This document shows positions 10,746 through 25,037 of a DNA stretch of 64,000 nt, piece by piece (position 1 is the stretch's first letter; every line of letters starts with the position of its first letter). The position numbers and the translations under genes were made by a program. This DNA comes from Nemertoderma westbladi (taxonomy: Eukaryota; Xenacoelomorpha; Nemertodermatida; Nemertodermatidae), in NCBI GenBank assembly GCA_032718475.1, contig JAUCBJ010007842.1, positions 1 through 64,000 of the forward strand, given 5' to 3'. Below the pieces are notes generated by a model that saw nothing but the letters and a program-made list of their open reading frames with translations, ran no database searches and was not told the origin of the DNA.

Positions 10746-12642
10746 AGTCAATTGATTGATGATATACCGGTACCTCCGCCAGGTATCAGGGTATTACAGA
10801 CATTGCAGAACATATTGCTTAACTGTTGTGTTAACCCCTCACCATGTCCATGACACACCATCACCATATTACATTAAGGAATCCATTGATCTGTTGATGT
10901 TTAATGTTTAATGTTTAATAGTTTGGGTATAAGAAAGCTAATGCTTATGGAACCCGTACACACCAAAAGAAAGTCCAACTGAAAGTAATTATAACAGTAC
11001 CGGTAAGTAATTAAGTGTTGCGACCAATACCGACCATGTTTACGAAACAATGACAAAAACATATATAAAACAATTGAAACATAAAAGGACGCAGTTAAAT
11101 TAAAATAGTGTTCTTATAAAAATGGTTACTAATAAAATGTCTTGCTTGCTAAAGGGTTGAAGTGACGTCTATAAAATCACGAGTATACACAGCAAATTAC
11201 ATAACAGTCGATAAAGTCAGATACATACACTAAAAATTACAAATATACATTAGAATTACTAAACAAATTCAATAAAATGACAGTCTATATAGTATCACGA
11301 GTATACGCAGAAAGTTACATATCAGTCGATAAAATCGGATACAAGTATATCGGTTAGGGCTAATATCGATAGTTTAAGGGTTAAAATAAAATATAAAATT
11401 AATTTAAAATATCAGATAATCCATAGCTATAAAAACAGTACGGTATGTAAAATAGATCAAGACATTTGAACACTTAAATTTACATGGATTAGCTAACACT
11501 ACACGATGAGAAAATAAGTACACAGTTTAAGCTTTAAGGGTAAAAATAAAATATAAAATAAAATTAAAATATTCGGTAAAATCGTTGTATAGAAACAGTT
11601 TGGTATGTAGAACTGATGGATTTAATTAAAATAAAATAAAATAAAATATTGCATATGAATTGGATTATTTAAGAAATAACAGTTGCACCATTTGGGTCTA
11701 TTTAAAAATACGAACGATTGGTAAGAGATTATACTGTAAGTTACATAAAAATAAGTAGATCAAGTGAAAAATAAGTAGATAAGTAAAATAAGATAAAATG
11801 CGATAAAAATAAATATTGATGTGCGACTATAAAAAGAAAACAATTAAATATAACTAATGTGAGTTTGTGGAGAGGGGGGGGGGGTCATTGACTCACCTTG
11901 ACATACCCTTCAATTTACATTGCTTACATCGTGATAGGATACTGACTACTGAGGTACAAAGACAAAGTTGGGTAAAGAAAATTACATGCCAGTGTCGTTC
12001 CTTAAAATCTTATCGAAGGTCTGAAGGCCATTGACCAAGCAATACATCAACACAACAGGCAGACAGGTCTATAATTCAGTAATTACGTTGAAACTTATGA
12101 AATATTAGACCCACTCCCGTCGCCCCTAACAGCCTAAGAATAGTTAATAGTAGGCCTATTCTTAATACCGTAAGTATATTGCGGCATTGTTGCGAATTAC
12201 TTGATGTTATAATCGTATATTTCTTAAATCTTGGATGGCGTAAATGTAAAACTTCAAGGCAAGGGATACTTCGGTAGTTATGATACCGGTAGGTACTCAA
12301 TACAGCCACACAGCACTGACTACCAGACTTACTACTATTGGTACTGTACGGTACTAGGCCAGTAGGCTGTCTGGCTGTTAGTGGTTAGGAACAGGCGAAT
12401 AGATTGTCGGCAGCAGATTATATTGGCCTTTTCTGTAGGCCTACCGTTACTACCTGCAGATCTCTAGGCGTCTAGGCCTACCATATTTGTTACATACTTT
12501 AACTTTACTAGTCTGCTAGTGAGCTAGATCTGTCTGTCTGTATATTAATGTACCGATATCCGTCTGTCCGTTGTTTTACTTTCTACAGCCAATAATATAT
12601 CAGATCTCACCTCATATATGATGATTACCTTTGACTGCGACA
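10746..12642. other. AT-rich region upstream of the MLK gene, with tandem partial duplications
   Basis: No coding segment was found. Two blocks beginning near 11172 and 11290 repeat each other (ATCACGAGTATAC then CATAACAGTCGATAAA or CATATCAGTCGATAAA, about 120 bp apart). A second pair near 11380 and 11525 shares TTTAAGGGT followed by AAAATAAAATATAAAAT. A G11 tract ends near 11883. The last 500 bases before the kinase start contain three TAGGCCTA palindromes and would include the promoter and 5' UTR, but no promoter motif stands out. Confidence 0.5.
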
Positions 12643-12928
12643 ATGTCTGAAAGCAGTGTTTTCAAAGATGCAGACACCAACGGTGTTTCCACCAGCGATG
12701 TGACCCCAGCGAGTGAGAGAAAGCTAAGTTTTGGTTCGGATGCAAGTATTACAACGTTAGAGTCGTTAACTGGGGATTCGCCGGCTAGGGGGTTCTTTTA
12801 TACTGCAATATATGGCTACGAATCGAACGCCGAAGATGAGTTATCGTTTGTTCGAGGCGATCGCATTGAGATTCTGTCAAAAGATAATCGTGTATCTGGA
12901 GACGAGGGGTGGTGGACTGGAAAATTGG
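12643..12928 (+). CDS. MLK: MLK (mixed-lineage kinase) exon 1: N-terminus and SH3
   Basis: First coding exon of a MAP3K9/10/11/21-type mixed-lineage kinase, a MAP3K that activates JNK and p38 cascades downstream of Rac/Cdc42. The ATG at 12643 has A at -3 and is preferred over an upstream in-frame TTG. A Ser/Thr-rich leader of about 50 residues precedes the SH3 domain (about 52-108): FFYTAIYGYESNAEDELSF, then GDRIEIL and GDEGWWTGKLG. The exon ends in phase 1 at GTAAGT (12929). Spliced to the next exon the SH3 closes as GAKVGVLPSNYV, matching the family. In MLKs the SH3 folds back on the zipper-proximal region to hold the kinase inactive. The five exons add up to 2,910 nt (969 aa plus stop) with every junction in phase. 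Confidence 0.9.
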
Positions 12929-14495
12929 GTAAGTCAAAATCGCACAAAACTAAACGGTTTGTGTACCAGTACCGCTATTGTGTGATTGTTTCCTATACTG
13001 CTATAAGAATTAAAGAACGATATGGATATGGAAACGTTTACATTATGGGTTTGGTGATGTTTTTTTTATGTGTGTCATAAATTTTATCACGAATGCGATA
13101 TTGTTAGTTAATAGGAAGTCTTGTCATTTGATATATAATATACTGATATGATCGACCGTTGCGTCGATTTTCTCCGGGAGATTGGAGAGGGTTAACGTTT
13201 TCTTGCGTGTAAAGCCCCCCCCCCCCCCCCCCCGTTATCAACCATAGTACGAGTACGGGTTAACGTGTTACCTGTACTGTTATAAGTGTATTAATTGGCA
13301 CCTTCATTTATACTAGGAAGTAACCTGGTTTATGCTTAAGCAGATCCTTCAGATGCTCTGTCAACCTTTAATAATTAAACAACATGTTACAAACTTGTTT
13401 AAGGAAATTAATTTACGGAGTTTAATTATTAAAAATTGCCTTCAGACAATAAGCTAAGAGAAATTAAAATTCAGAAAATTAAGTTAATCAAAATTTATTC
13501 AAAGGTGATGAGTTAACTATCAACCAACACGCCTGTTCGCAGTTGTTGTCATGGAATATGACAATGATAACATTTTTTATAATTAAAATTTATTATTGGT
13601 GTTTTGGATGAATGATTGGTTTCATATTATTATAAATTTCGTTGGGCACAGCTTTGCAAAGTCGGCAATGACGTCCAGGTGGGATCGAACTGGTGAACTC
13701 GGGGTTGGAAGTCTGATGCTCTAACCATTCAGCTAGCGGCTCAACAGAAGTTATGTTCAAAAGTTAAGCTGTGCCAAACAAAAGATATATTTTATATTAA
13801 TATGAAACCACTTCGATTTTGAGCATTTTTATTCTTAAAATAATTATTTTTCGCCCAATTTTATCAATATTTACCGATGCCCTCCAATTGAGAGAAAAAT
13901 GCGCTCATTGAGGACGTTTGGATTGCAAAGTAAATGCATTGATTTTACCTTTTATGACGAAAACGGTAAAGTTATTAAAATAATAATATGTGAAATTATT
14001 ACAATAAATTATATTAATTTTTAATTTAAATATATATTATAAATGGAAATAAAATATTTCTGGTGAAATTTCTTGATTTTAAATTAATTACATGTGATGG
14101 AAGAGCATCGAAGTAGAAAAGGATTACACATAATTTGGGCAGAATCCATTCACCCACTCGAAAACGTAGTTTTAATATTTTTCCCCAAGTATATAATTAT
14201 TATGTGGCAGCGATTCGGTCTGGCAAGAGTTGTTTTGTTGTATGAAATGAAACGTATGTCAGCCATCTTCGTGGATTTAATTTTTAGTCTCAGTTCAATT
14301 GTTTTTATTAAGGGAAAAGAGCAGGTTAAGTTCCGCGATATTCTAACTAAAAGGTGGTATGCGTTGCTTTACCCTATCACCCAATAGATGTCTGGTCACC
14401 AGATACCGATACCCAACAAGATAATAATAATATTGTTTATACTTATTGTTCGTTTGGTACATCCTATGCAATATAAATCTTCGAATTTTTTGCAG
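12929..14495 (+). other. MLK intron 1
   Basis: Donor GTAAGT and acceptor TTTTTTGCAG bound this 1.57-kb AT-rich intron. It contains a C17-type homopolymer near 13217-13233 and a tRNA-like block on the minus strand at 13655-13745. No other coding sequence is supported. Confidence 0.8.
13655..13745 (-). repeat. tRNA-like sequence (SINE head or tRNA pseudogene)
   Basis: The minus strand carries an A-box-like TAGCTGAATGG and a B-box-like AGTTCGATCCC at tRNA spacing, with a possible TCC (Gly) anticodon loop. The anticodon and acceptor stems pair poorly, so a working tRNA is unlikely. Short inverted GGCACAGCTT/AAGCTGTGCC motifs lie on either side (about 13645 and 13767). Confidence 0.45.
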
Positions 14496-14912
14496 GCGCC
14501 AAGGTGGGTGTGTTGCCTAGCAACTATGTAGCCTCAGACATTGAAGCCTCCTCCAACACCCCGGTGTTCGAGGTGCTATTCGAAGATATCGAGATGGGCG
14601 AAATAATCGGGATGGGAGGTTTCGGTAAAGTCTTCCGGGGTTTCTACCGAACTCGGGAAGTCGCCGTCAAGAAAGTCTACTCAGACTCCATGGAGGATGT
14701 CCCCAACGCGGTTGAGCGCGTGCGACAGGAGTCCAAACTCATCTGGTTGCTGAAACACCCCAATATCTCGCAGTTGACCGGGGTCTGTCTGGTCCCGCCC
14801 AATCTGTGTCTCGTGATGGAGTACGCGAGTGGAGGTAGTCTAACCACCGTGCTCAGTAAGAGTAAATTATCCGTCGATGTTATCGTTGATTGGGCGCAAC
14901 AGATTGCTCAAG
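14496..14912 (+). CDS. MLK: MLK exon 2: end of SH3 and kinase N-lobe
   Basis: The exon starts after TTTTTGCAG and completes the SH3 (VGVLPSNYV). After a short linker the kinase begins near residue 124 (FEDIEMGEIIGMGGFGKVF). The glycine loop is GMGGFG (residues 134-139), the ATP-binding lysine is in VAVKK (K154), and the helix-C glutamate is in RVRQESKL (E174). The hinge reads LVMEYASGGSL. The exon ends within IAQG in phase 1 at GTTTGT (14913), an acceptable donor. The dual Ser/Thr and Tyr-kinase-like character typical of MLKs is visible in the N-lobe. Confidence 0.92.
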
Positions 14913-17238
<2,326 letters not shown>

Positions 17239-18589
17239 TTATCTCATCTCGTTATCGGAGATTGCAAGGTCTAACTGTAATGGAGATTATGAGGCTCTAT
17301 GTTTGCTTGAATATCCGCAAAATAGATGAAGATGGAACCGTTGACTATAAAGTCAATACAATCAGTAAGGCATTTAATTTCAACGGTACAGGGATTGGAT
17401 TTAATGTTTCGTTTCGTGTTTGGATTCCACCGGCGCTTTAATTACCGTAATTAAAAAAAATAACATTAAAAAGCGCGTTAGGCGGCGCTACCACTGAACA
17501 GAAATAAACATAAAATGAAATATTGTCGAAATAAAACCATGCAAATAATATTGACTAATCAAACAATAACAGTAATAGTGGGGCCCTGTTAGCTCCCTCT
17601 CAATATATCAAATTATCCCCCATATCAAAATATATTTATACAGATGTTATCCGCATGAACGCTCCATTATCTTTCGCCCCAACCTGATATGTCAATTTAC
17701 ACAGTTCAAGTACACACTACTCTTAACCTGACTTGGTATTATATATTAGACCAACCCAGCATGTATAAATTGCTCCCTTGTCGTTATCTCCTTTCCTTTT
17801 AAGCCTTTGACAATGGCAACCGGAATTCATCCGTAACTTCCGTAATTCTTGCTGAAACAGAATTCCAATCACAAACTCGAATATTTTTATGTATTGCAGA
17901 CGATTTATTTTGTTAAATTTTTATTTTTATTAAATTTTATATTCATTTGAATGAAATTTAAAAGGCAAGTCGCTTGGTATTGTAACAATTCTGCCGTCTT
18001 AAGGCAGAATAGAATGCCTGTGTGCAACTTGTTATTGAATCGGCCCAACTTGTTTTAGAAAAATATACATTATATTATATTATAGAATAGAATGCCCTAT
18101 CTCAAAATTTTTGAAAATTTTATTATTGTACACACCGGCCTAATTTAAGGCGCTCTTTCAAATGAAACCAAGAAATACCATGGTTTATATGCAAGAAAGT
18201 CATATTTTGCGAGTTTAAAACACCCTATGCTTGATCATCAGCCCTGTCATTTAAAGGCATAACACCCTACATCTAAAATATGGTACATAGGGTATTCTGC
18301 CTTAGTACACTTTTTACTCAATTTACCTTACATTTAAAGGTGGGGTGTTTTTCCTTAGAAAAGCTTATAATATAATCGTGTTATTTCCTATTACTTAGTG
18401 ATATAGATATTGGCGGGAATTTCAGTTTGTTCGCATTTACATGTGGGCAAAATACCCTAGAAAAGATTTTATACTTACTTCTGACTATAGAATCTCAATT
18501 CAGTCGATTAGGAATATACAAAGCCAATGGAACTGGAAGACACGTTTTGCGGCTTCAACTTGGATGAGGATATCGGTGTTGGTATTTTA
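17239..18589 (+). other. Intron 3 DNA between the two minisatellites
   Basis: AT-rich and apparently non-coding. At 17986 the sequence CAATTCTGCCGTCTTAAGGC begins what looks like an inverted terminal repeat whose partner ends at 25539. Motifs AACACCCTA and AGGGTATTCTGCC recur here and near 25260-25530. Confidence 0.55.
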
Positions 18590-20740
18590 GCTCAGGTGGC
18601 GGCGGACTGTGGGGAAGATAATTGTGGGTGTGTGGGGAGGATATGTGGCAATGTAGGGAGGATATGTGGCTGTTTGGGGAGGATATGTAGCTATGTAGGG
18701 AGGATATGTGGCTGTGTGGAGGATATGTGGCTGTGGGGAGGCGGGAGGATATGTGGCTGTGTGGGGAGGATATGAGGCTGCGTGGCGTGGGGAGGATATG
18801 TGGCTGTAGGCAGGAGGGTATGTGGCTGTGGTGAGGCGGGAGGATATGTGGCTGTGTGGGGAGGATATGTGGCTGTGTGGGGAGGATATGTGGCTGTGTA
18901 GGGAGGATATGTGGCAGTGGGGAGGATATGTGGCTGTGGGGAGGCGGGAGGATATGTGGCTGTGTGGGGAGGATATGTGGCTGTGTGGGAGGATTTGTGG
19001 CTATGTAGGGAGGATATGTGGCTGTGGGGAGGCGGGAGGATATGTGGATGTGTGGGGAGGATATGTGGCTGTGTAGGGAGGATATGTGGCTGTGTGGGGA
19101 ATATATGTGGCTGTGGGGAGAATATGTGGCTATGGGGAGGATATGGGGCTGTGGGGAGGATATGTGGCTGTGTGGGGAGGATGTGTGACTATGTGGGGAT
19201 GAGGATATGTGGCTGTGTGGGGAGGATATGTGGCTGTGGGGAGGATATGTGGCAGTGGGGAGGATATGTGGCTGTGGGGAGGCGGGATGATATGTGGCAG
19301 TGTGGGGAGGATATGTGGCTGTGTGGGAGAATTTGTGGCTGTGTAGGGATGATATGTGGCTGTGGGGAGGATATGTGGCTGTGGGGAGGATATGTGGCTG
19401 TGGGGAGGCGGGAGGATATGTGGCTGTGGGGAGGCGGGAGGATATGTGGCTGTGTAGGGAGGATATGTGGCTGTGTGGGGAAGATATGTGGCTGTGGGGA
19501 GAATATGTGGCTATGGGGAGGATATGGGGCTGTGGGGAGGATATGTGGCTGTGTGGGGAGGATATGTGGCTATGTGGGGAGGATATGTGGCAGTGTGGGG
19601 AGGATATGTGGCTGTGTGGGGATGATATGTGGCTGTAGGGAGGATATGTGCCTGTGTGGGGAGGATATGTGGATGTGGGGAGGATATGTGGTTGTGTGGG
19701 GAGGATATGTGGCTGTGAGGAGGATATGTGGCTGTGTGGGGAGGATATGCGGCTATGTGGGGAGGATATGTGGCTGTGGGGAGGCGGGAGGATATGTGGC
19801 TGTGGGGAGGCGGGAGGATATGTGGCTGTGCGGGGATGATATGTGGTTGTGGGGAGGATATGTGGCTGTATGGGGAGGATATGTGGCTTGTGGGGAGGAT
19901 ATGTGGCTGTGTGGGGAGGATATGTGGCTGTGGTGAGGATATGTGGCTGTGTGGGGAGGATATGTGTCTATGTGGGGAGGATATGTGGCAGTGTGGGGAG
20001 GATATGTGGCTGTAGGGAGGATATGTGGCTGTGTGGGGAGGATATGTGGCTATGTGGGGAGGATATGTGGCTGTGTGGGTAGGATATGTGGCTGTGGGGA
20101 GGATATGTGGCTGTGAGGAGGATATATGGCTGTGTGGGGAGGATATGTGGCTATGTGGGGAGGATATGTGGCTGTGGGGAGGCGGGAGGATATGTGGCTG
20201 TGGGGAGGCGGGAGGATATGTGGCTGTGTAGGGAGGATATGTGGCTGTGTGGGGAACATATGTGGCTGTGGGGAGGATATGGGGCTGTGGGGAGGATATG
20301 TGGCATGGGGAGGATATGGGGCCGTGGGGAGGATATGTGGCTGTGTGGGGAGGTTATGTGTCTATGTGGGGAGGATATGTGGCAGTGTGGGGAGGATTTG
20401 TGGCTGTGCGGGGATGATATGTGGTTGTGGGGAGGATGTGTGGCTGTATGGGGAGGATATGTGCCTTGTGGGGAGGATATGTGGCTGTGTGGGGAGGATA
20501 TGTGGCTGTGGGGAGGATATGTGGCTGTGTGGGGAGGATATGTGTCTATGTGGGGAGGATATGTGGCAGTGTGGGGAGGATATGTGGCTGTGTGGGGAGG
20601 ATATGTGGCTGTGTGGGGAGGATATTTGGCTATGTGGGGAGGATATGTGGCTGTGTGGGGAGGATATGTGGCTATGTGGGGAGGATATGTGGCTGTGTGG
20701 GGAGGATATGTGGCTGTGGGGAGGACATGTGGCTGTGGGG
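18590..20740 (+). repeat. 19/21-bp minisatellite, GGGGAGGATATGTGGCTGTG, block 1
   Basis: Units of 21 bp (with GTGTGGGG) and 19 bp (with GTGGGG) alternate, with some GGAGGCGGGA variants. A rare CTGTGCGGGG variant recurs at 19826 and 20404 (578 bp apart), indicating a higher-order repeat. Frames rich in CGEDMWL, VGRICG or WGGYVAV run in three phases on the plus strand and as Pro/His-rich frames on the minus strand; none is a credible protein. Confidence 0.93.
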
Positions 20741-21054
20741 ACCAACCCACGTCCACTGGCTCAACCCAAAGGAGTTCCCATAGACAGATTCAATGAATTG
20801 ATTCAACGACTTTGGCGAATAATTCCAAGAAATCTAATTGGTTTGTGGAATTCGTTAGTTAAAATGTGATGGTGAACTGAACATGCAATAATGAATGACA
20901 GCACTACAAGGCAAAGTAGACTGAGTTTAATTTTGGCGGACTAGGTTTTGGAAAACTGGTCACATGGTTATACAGTAGCTAGCTAGAATATTTCTAAAAA
21001 ATTTACGGGCAAAGATGTAACTATAGTCGATTGCCGAGAGTTGAGTTTGAGTTG
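20741..21054 (+). repeat. Spacer duplicated at 24724-25037, copy A
   Basis: This 314-bp non-minisatellite segment recurs at an exact offset of 3,983 bp with only a few substitutions (for example TTCAACGACTT versus TTCATCGACTT). It follows the minisatellite in both places. Block 2 of the array begins immediately after it. Confidence 0.9.
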
Positions 21055-22994
21055 AGAATATGTGGCTATGGGGAGGATATGGGGCTGTGGGGAGGATATG
21101 TGGCTGTGTGGGGAGGATATGTGGCTATGTGGGGAGGATATGTGGCAGTGTGGGGAGGATATGTGGCTGTGTGGGGATGATATGTGGTTGTGGGGAGGAT
21201 ATGTGGCTGTGTGGGGATGATATGTGGCTGTAGGGAGGATATGTGCCTGTGTGGGGAGGATATGTGGATGTGGGGAGGATATGTGGCTGTGTGGGGAGGA
21301 TATGTGGCTGTGAGGAGGATATGTGGCTGTGTGGGGAGGATATGCGGCTATGTGGGGAGGATATGTGGCTGTGGGGAGGCGGGAGGATATGTGGCTGTGG
21401 GGAGGCGGGAGGATATGTGGCTGTGTAGGGAGGATATGTGGCTGTGTGGGGAAGATATGTGGCTGTGGGGAGGATATGGGGCTGTGGGGAGGATATGTGG
21501 CATGGGGAGGATATGGGGCTGTGGGGAGGATATGTGGCTGTGTGGGGAGGATATGTGTCTATGTGGGGAGGATATGTGGCAGTGTGGGGAGGATATGTGG
21601 CTGTGCGGGGATGATATGTGGTTGTGGGGAGGATATGTGGCTGTATGGGGAGGATATGTGGCTTGTGGGGAGGATATGTGGCTGTGTGGGGAGGATATGT
21701 GGCTGTGGGGAGGATATGTGGCTGTGTGGGGAGGATATGTGTCTATGTGGGGAGGATATGTGGCAGTGTGGGGAGGATATGTGGCTGTAGGGAGGATATG
21801 TGGCTGTGTGGGGAGGATATGTGGCTATGTGGGGAGGATATGTGGCTGTGTGGGGAGGATATGTGGCTGTGAGGAGGATATGTGGCTGTGTGGGAAGGAT
21901 ATGTGGCTATGTGGGGAGGATATGTGGCTGTGGGGAGGCGGGAGGATATGTGGCTGTGGGGAGGCGGGAGGATATGTGGCTGTGTAGGGAGGATATGTGG
22001 CTGTGTGGGGAAGATATGTGGCTGTGGGGAGGATATGGGGCTGTGGGGAGGATATGGGGCATGGGGAGGATATGGGGCTGTGGGGAGGATGTGTGGCTGT
22101 GTGGGGAGGATATGTGTCTATGTGGGGAGGATATGTGGCAGTGTGGGGAGGATATGTGGCTGTGCGGGGATGATATGTGGTTGTGGGGAGGATATGTGGC
22201 TGTATGGGGAGGATATGTGGCTTGTGGGGAGGATATGTGGCTGTGTGGGGAGGATATGTGGCTGTGGGGAGGATATGTGGCTGTGTGGGGAGGATATGTG
22301 TCTATGTGGGGAGGATATGTGGCAGTGTGGGGAGGATATGTGGCTGTAGGGAGGATATGTGGCTGTGTGGGGAGGATATGTGGCTATGTGGGGAGGATAT
22401 GTGGCTGTGTGGGGAGGATATGTGGCTGTGAGGAGGATATGTGGCTGTGTGGGGAGGATATGTGGCTATGTGGGGAGGATATGTGGCTGTGGGGAGGCGG
22501 GAGGATATGTGGCTGTGGGGAGGCGGGAGGATATGTGGCTGTGTAGGGAGGATATGTGGCTGTGTGGGGAAGATATGTGGCTGTGGGGAGGATATGGGGC
22601 TGTGGGGAGGATATGGGGCATGGGGAGGATATGGGGCTGTGGGGAGGATATGTGGCTGTGTGGGGAGGATATGTGTCTATGTGGGGAGGATATGTGGCAG
22701 TGTGGGGAGGATATGTGGCTGTGCGGGGATGATATGTGGTTGTGGGGAGGATGTGTGGCTGTATGGGGAGGATATGTGGCTTGTGGGGAGGATATGTGGC
22801 TGTGTGGGGAGGATATGTGGCTGTGGGGAGGATATGTGGCTGTGTGGGGAGGATATGTGTCTATGTGGGGAGGATATGTGGCAGTTTGGGGAGGATATGT
22901 GGCTGTGTGGGGATGATATGTGGTTGTGGGGAGGATATGTGGCTGTATGGGGAGGATATGTGGCTTGTGGGGAGGATATGTGGCTGTGTGGGGA
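21055..22994 (+). repeat. 19/21-bp minisatellite block 2 with exact 559-bp higher-order repeat
   Basis: Same units as block 1. Two rare variants mark the higher-order period: CTGTGCGGGG at 21601, 22160 and 22719, and GCTTGTGGGG at 21661, 22220 and 22779. Every interval is exactly 559 bp. The blocks are almost identical, so they arose by recent tandem duplication. The array is interrupted by a LINE at about 22995. Confidence 0.93.
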
Positions 22995-24518
22995 GTAGAT
23001 GGTGTTCCCCCTGAGGTCTTTAAAATACCTGAGTGTTTAAAGCTCATCTATCCCATCATAGTAGACATGTACCGAACAACAAGAGTCCCACAAGAAATGA
23101 AAACAAATAAGTTGGTGCCAGTTCCCAAGAAGGGCAACCTAACACTCTATGGTTCTTTTCGGGGAATCTCATTGATCTCGATTGCTGCAAAGCTATACAA
23201 TAGGATTCTATTAAATCGCATCAGGGATCCCATTGAGAGACTGCTCCGTGGAAATCAGAATGGGTTCCGTAAAGGTCGTGGGACTATGGAGCCCATTTTG
23301 GCACTTAGAAGGATAATTGAAGAGTTATCAAAAAAGAAAGACAGGCATCTGGCTGTTATCTTTGTTGACTTCTTCAAGGCCTTTAATTCAGTCTCTCGCT
23401 CACGTATGTTCAGCATACTTTCATTATATGGGATTCCTGATGAAATTATTGCAGCAATCAGATCAGTATACGATGGTTCGACAACATTTGTGTCTACTGT
23501 TGACGGTGACACAGAACCATTTGAAGTGTTATGGGGCGTCCTCCAAGGAGACACACTTGCACCATTCTTGTTCATTATTGTGGTTGACTATGTTCTACGC
23601 ATGTCCTTAGATCATCATAATGATGATGGGGTGATGATAACTCCACCTACTGGCTCCAGAAGTCGAGGAAATCCTGCCAAGTACCTAACTGATCTAGACT
23701 TTGCTGATGACTTAGGAGTACTCTCAGAATCATTAGAGGGAGCCCAGCGGCTCCTCAGCTCATTAGAACATGCTGCTTCTAGTGTTGGTCTTTTTATTAA
23801 CTCCAGAAAGACCAAAATTCTGACAGTTAACTTTGAAAGTCCTCAGCAAGTCTCTGATCGGATGAGCATAAGCTCAAAGGATGGTATGCTTGAGCATGTG
23901 GACGACTTCTGTTACCTGGGATCATGGATCCGGAAGTCAGGTGAGGACCTTCGAATACGTAAGGGAAAGGCATGGGCAGCCTTGAATAGGCTTTCCAGGA
24001 TTTGGAAGTCACCTAGAATTAATCGGAAACTTAAGGTCCGATTATTTAGAGCAGCAGTAGTTCCAGTACTCCTCTACGGGAGTCCATGCTGGGCTCTAAC
24101 TGCTGAGGACACCAAATCTCTGGATGGCACATTCACAAGAATGCTACGCCGGGTACATTGTGTCAAGTACAATGCACACATCTCCAACCAGACACTATAT
24201 AACATTGGAGGTGTCTCATTGGTTCCCCCAAGCTTGACACTAGAACAAAATCGCCTCCGCTTTGCAGGACATTGCTTTCGCCGTGAGGACCAGCCAGTGC
24301 ATAATCTTGTACTTTGGCAGCCTCATGGAGTGAATAAGCATGGTGGACAGCCCATGACTTTCTTGAGACGCATCTTAAAGGACACTGGCCTTAAAGATGC
24401 GGATGATCTAGCAAATGTCATGGGTGATAGGGAGTTGTGGCGGTGCAATTTTGTTGACAAGCCGGCACAGCATTCTTAAAAATGCAGCTGCAATGCAGCA
24501 TGCCGATCCTAGTAGTAG
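22995..24518 (+). mobile_element. Young 5'-truncated LINE inserted in the minisatellite
   Basis: Same family as 1238-4905. The 5' junction falls within GGGGAG/TAGATGG, with a few bases of microhomology to the array. The 3' end is GCAGCATGCCGATCC plus three TAG. About 45 bp containing the rare GCTTGTGGGG variant occur on both sides (before 22995 and after 24518), either a long target-site duplication or coincidence within the array. The RT frame is uninterrupted to its stop, so the insertion is recent. Confidence 0.9.
22996..24479 (+). CDS. LINE reverse transcriptase, open but lacking its N-terminus
   Basis: The frame is open through the whole remaining RT, about 490 residues. Motifs are LVPVPKKGNLTLYGSFRGIS, FRKGRGTMEPI, VDFFKAFNSVS (motif A), GVLQGDTLAPFLFIIVVDYV (B), LDFADDLGVL (C, both Asp present), INSRKTKI (D), CYLGSWIRKSGEDLRI and a C-terminal RMLRRVHCVKYN region, ending KPAQHS. 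The endonuclease is absent through 5' truncation, so it cannot retrotranspose by itself; the polymerase active site is intact. No start codon of its own is visible, and the frame simply reads in from the minisatellite. It lies in the sense orientation of the host intron. Confidence 0.9.
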
Positions 24519-24723
24519 GGAGGATATGTGGCTTGTGGGGAGGATATGTGGCTGTGTGGGGAGGATATGTGGCTGTGGGGAGGATATGTGGCTGTGTGGG
24601 GAGGATATTTGGCTATGTGGGGAGGATATGTGGCTGTGTGGGGAGGATATCTGGCTATGTGGGGAGGATATGTGGCTGTGTGGGGAGGATATGTTGCTGT
24701 GGGGAGGACATGTGGCTGTGGAG
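24519..24723 (+). repeat. Minisatellite remnant 3' of the LINE
   Basis: About ten 19/21-bp units continue the interrupted array and lead into copy B of the spacer. Confidence 0.9.
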
Positions 24724-25037
24724 ACCAACCCACGTCCACTGGCTCAACCCAAAGGAGTTCCCATAGACAGATTCAATGAATTGATTCATCGACTTTGGCG
24801 AATAATTCCAAGAAATCTAATTGGTTTGTGGAATTCGTTAGTTAAAATGTGATGGTGAACTGAACATGCAATAATGAATGACAGCACTACAAGGCAAAGT
24901 AGACTGAGTTTAATTTTGGCGGACTAGGTTTTGGAAAACTGGTCACATGGTTATACAGTAGCTAGCTAGAATATTTCTAAAAAATTTACGGGCAAAGATG
25001 TAACTATAGTCGATTGCCCAGAGTTGAGTTTGAGTTT
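24724..25037 (+). repeat. Spacer copy B
   Basis: Duplicate of 20741-21054 at a 3,983-bp offset. It is followed by different sequence (TTTTATTGAGGTTGAGTTTG), whereas copy A runs back into the array. The pair marks a segmental duplication of array plus flank. Confidence 0.9.

Noticed and set aside
13655-13745. Functional tRNA-Gly gene
   Set aside because: A and B boxes are present, but acceptor and anticodon stems do not pair well; SINE head or pseudogene is more likely.
20741-20869. Transposase-like C-terminus after the minisatellite (NPRPLAQPKG...RLWRIIP)
   Set aside because: Vaguely like a DDE transposase end, but short, without catalytic motifs and joined to the array; no support.
18527-24852. 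Long frames rich in CGEDMWL, VGRICG or Pro/His inside the 19/21-bp array
   Set aside because: They exist in up to three phases and on both strands because the repeat unit lacks stops; no start context, domain or splice signal supports a protein.
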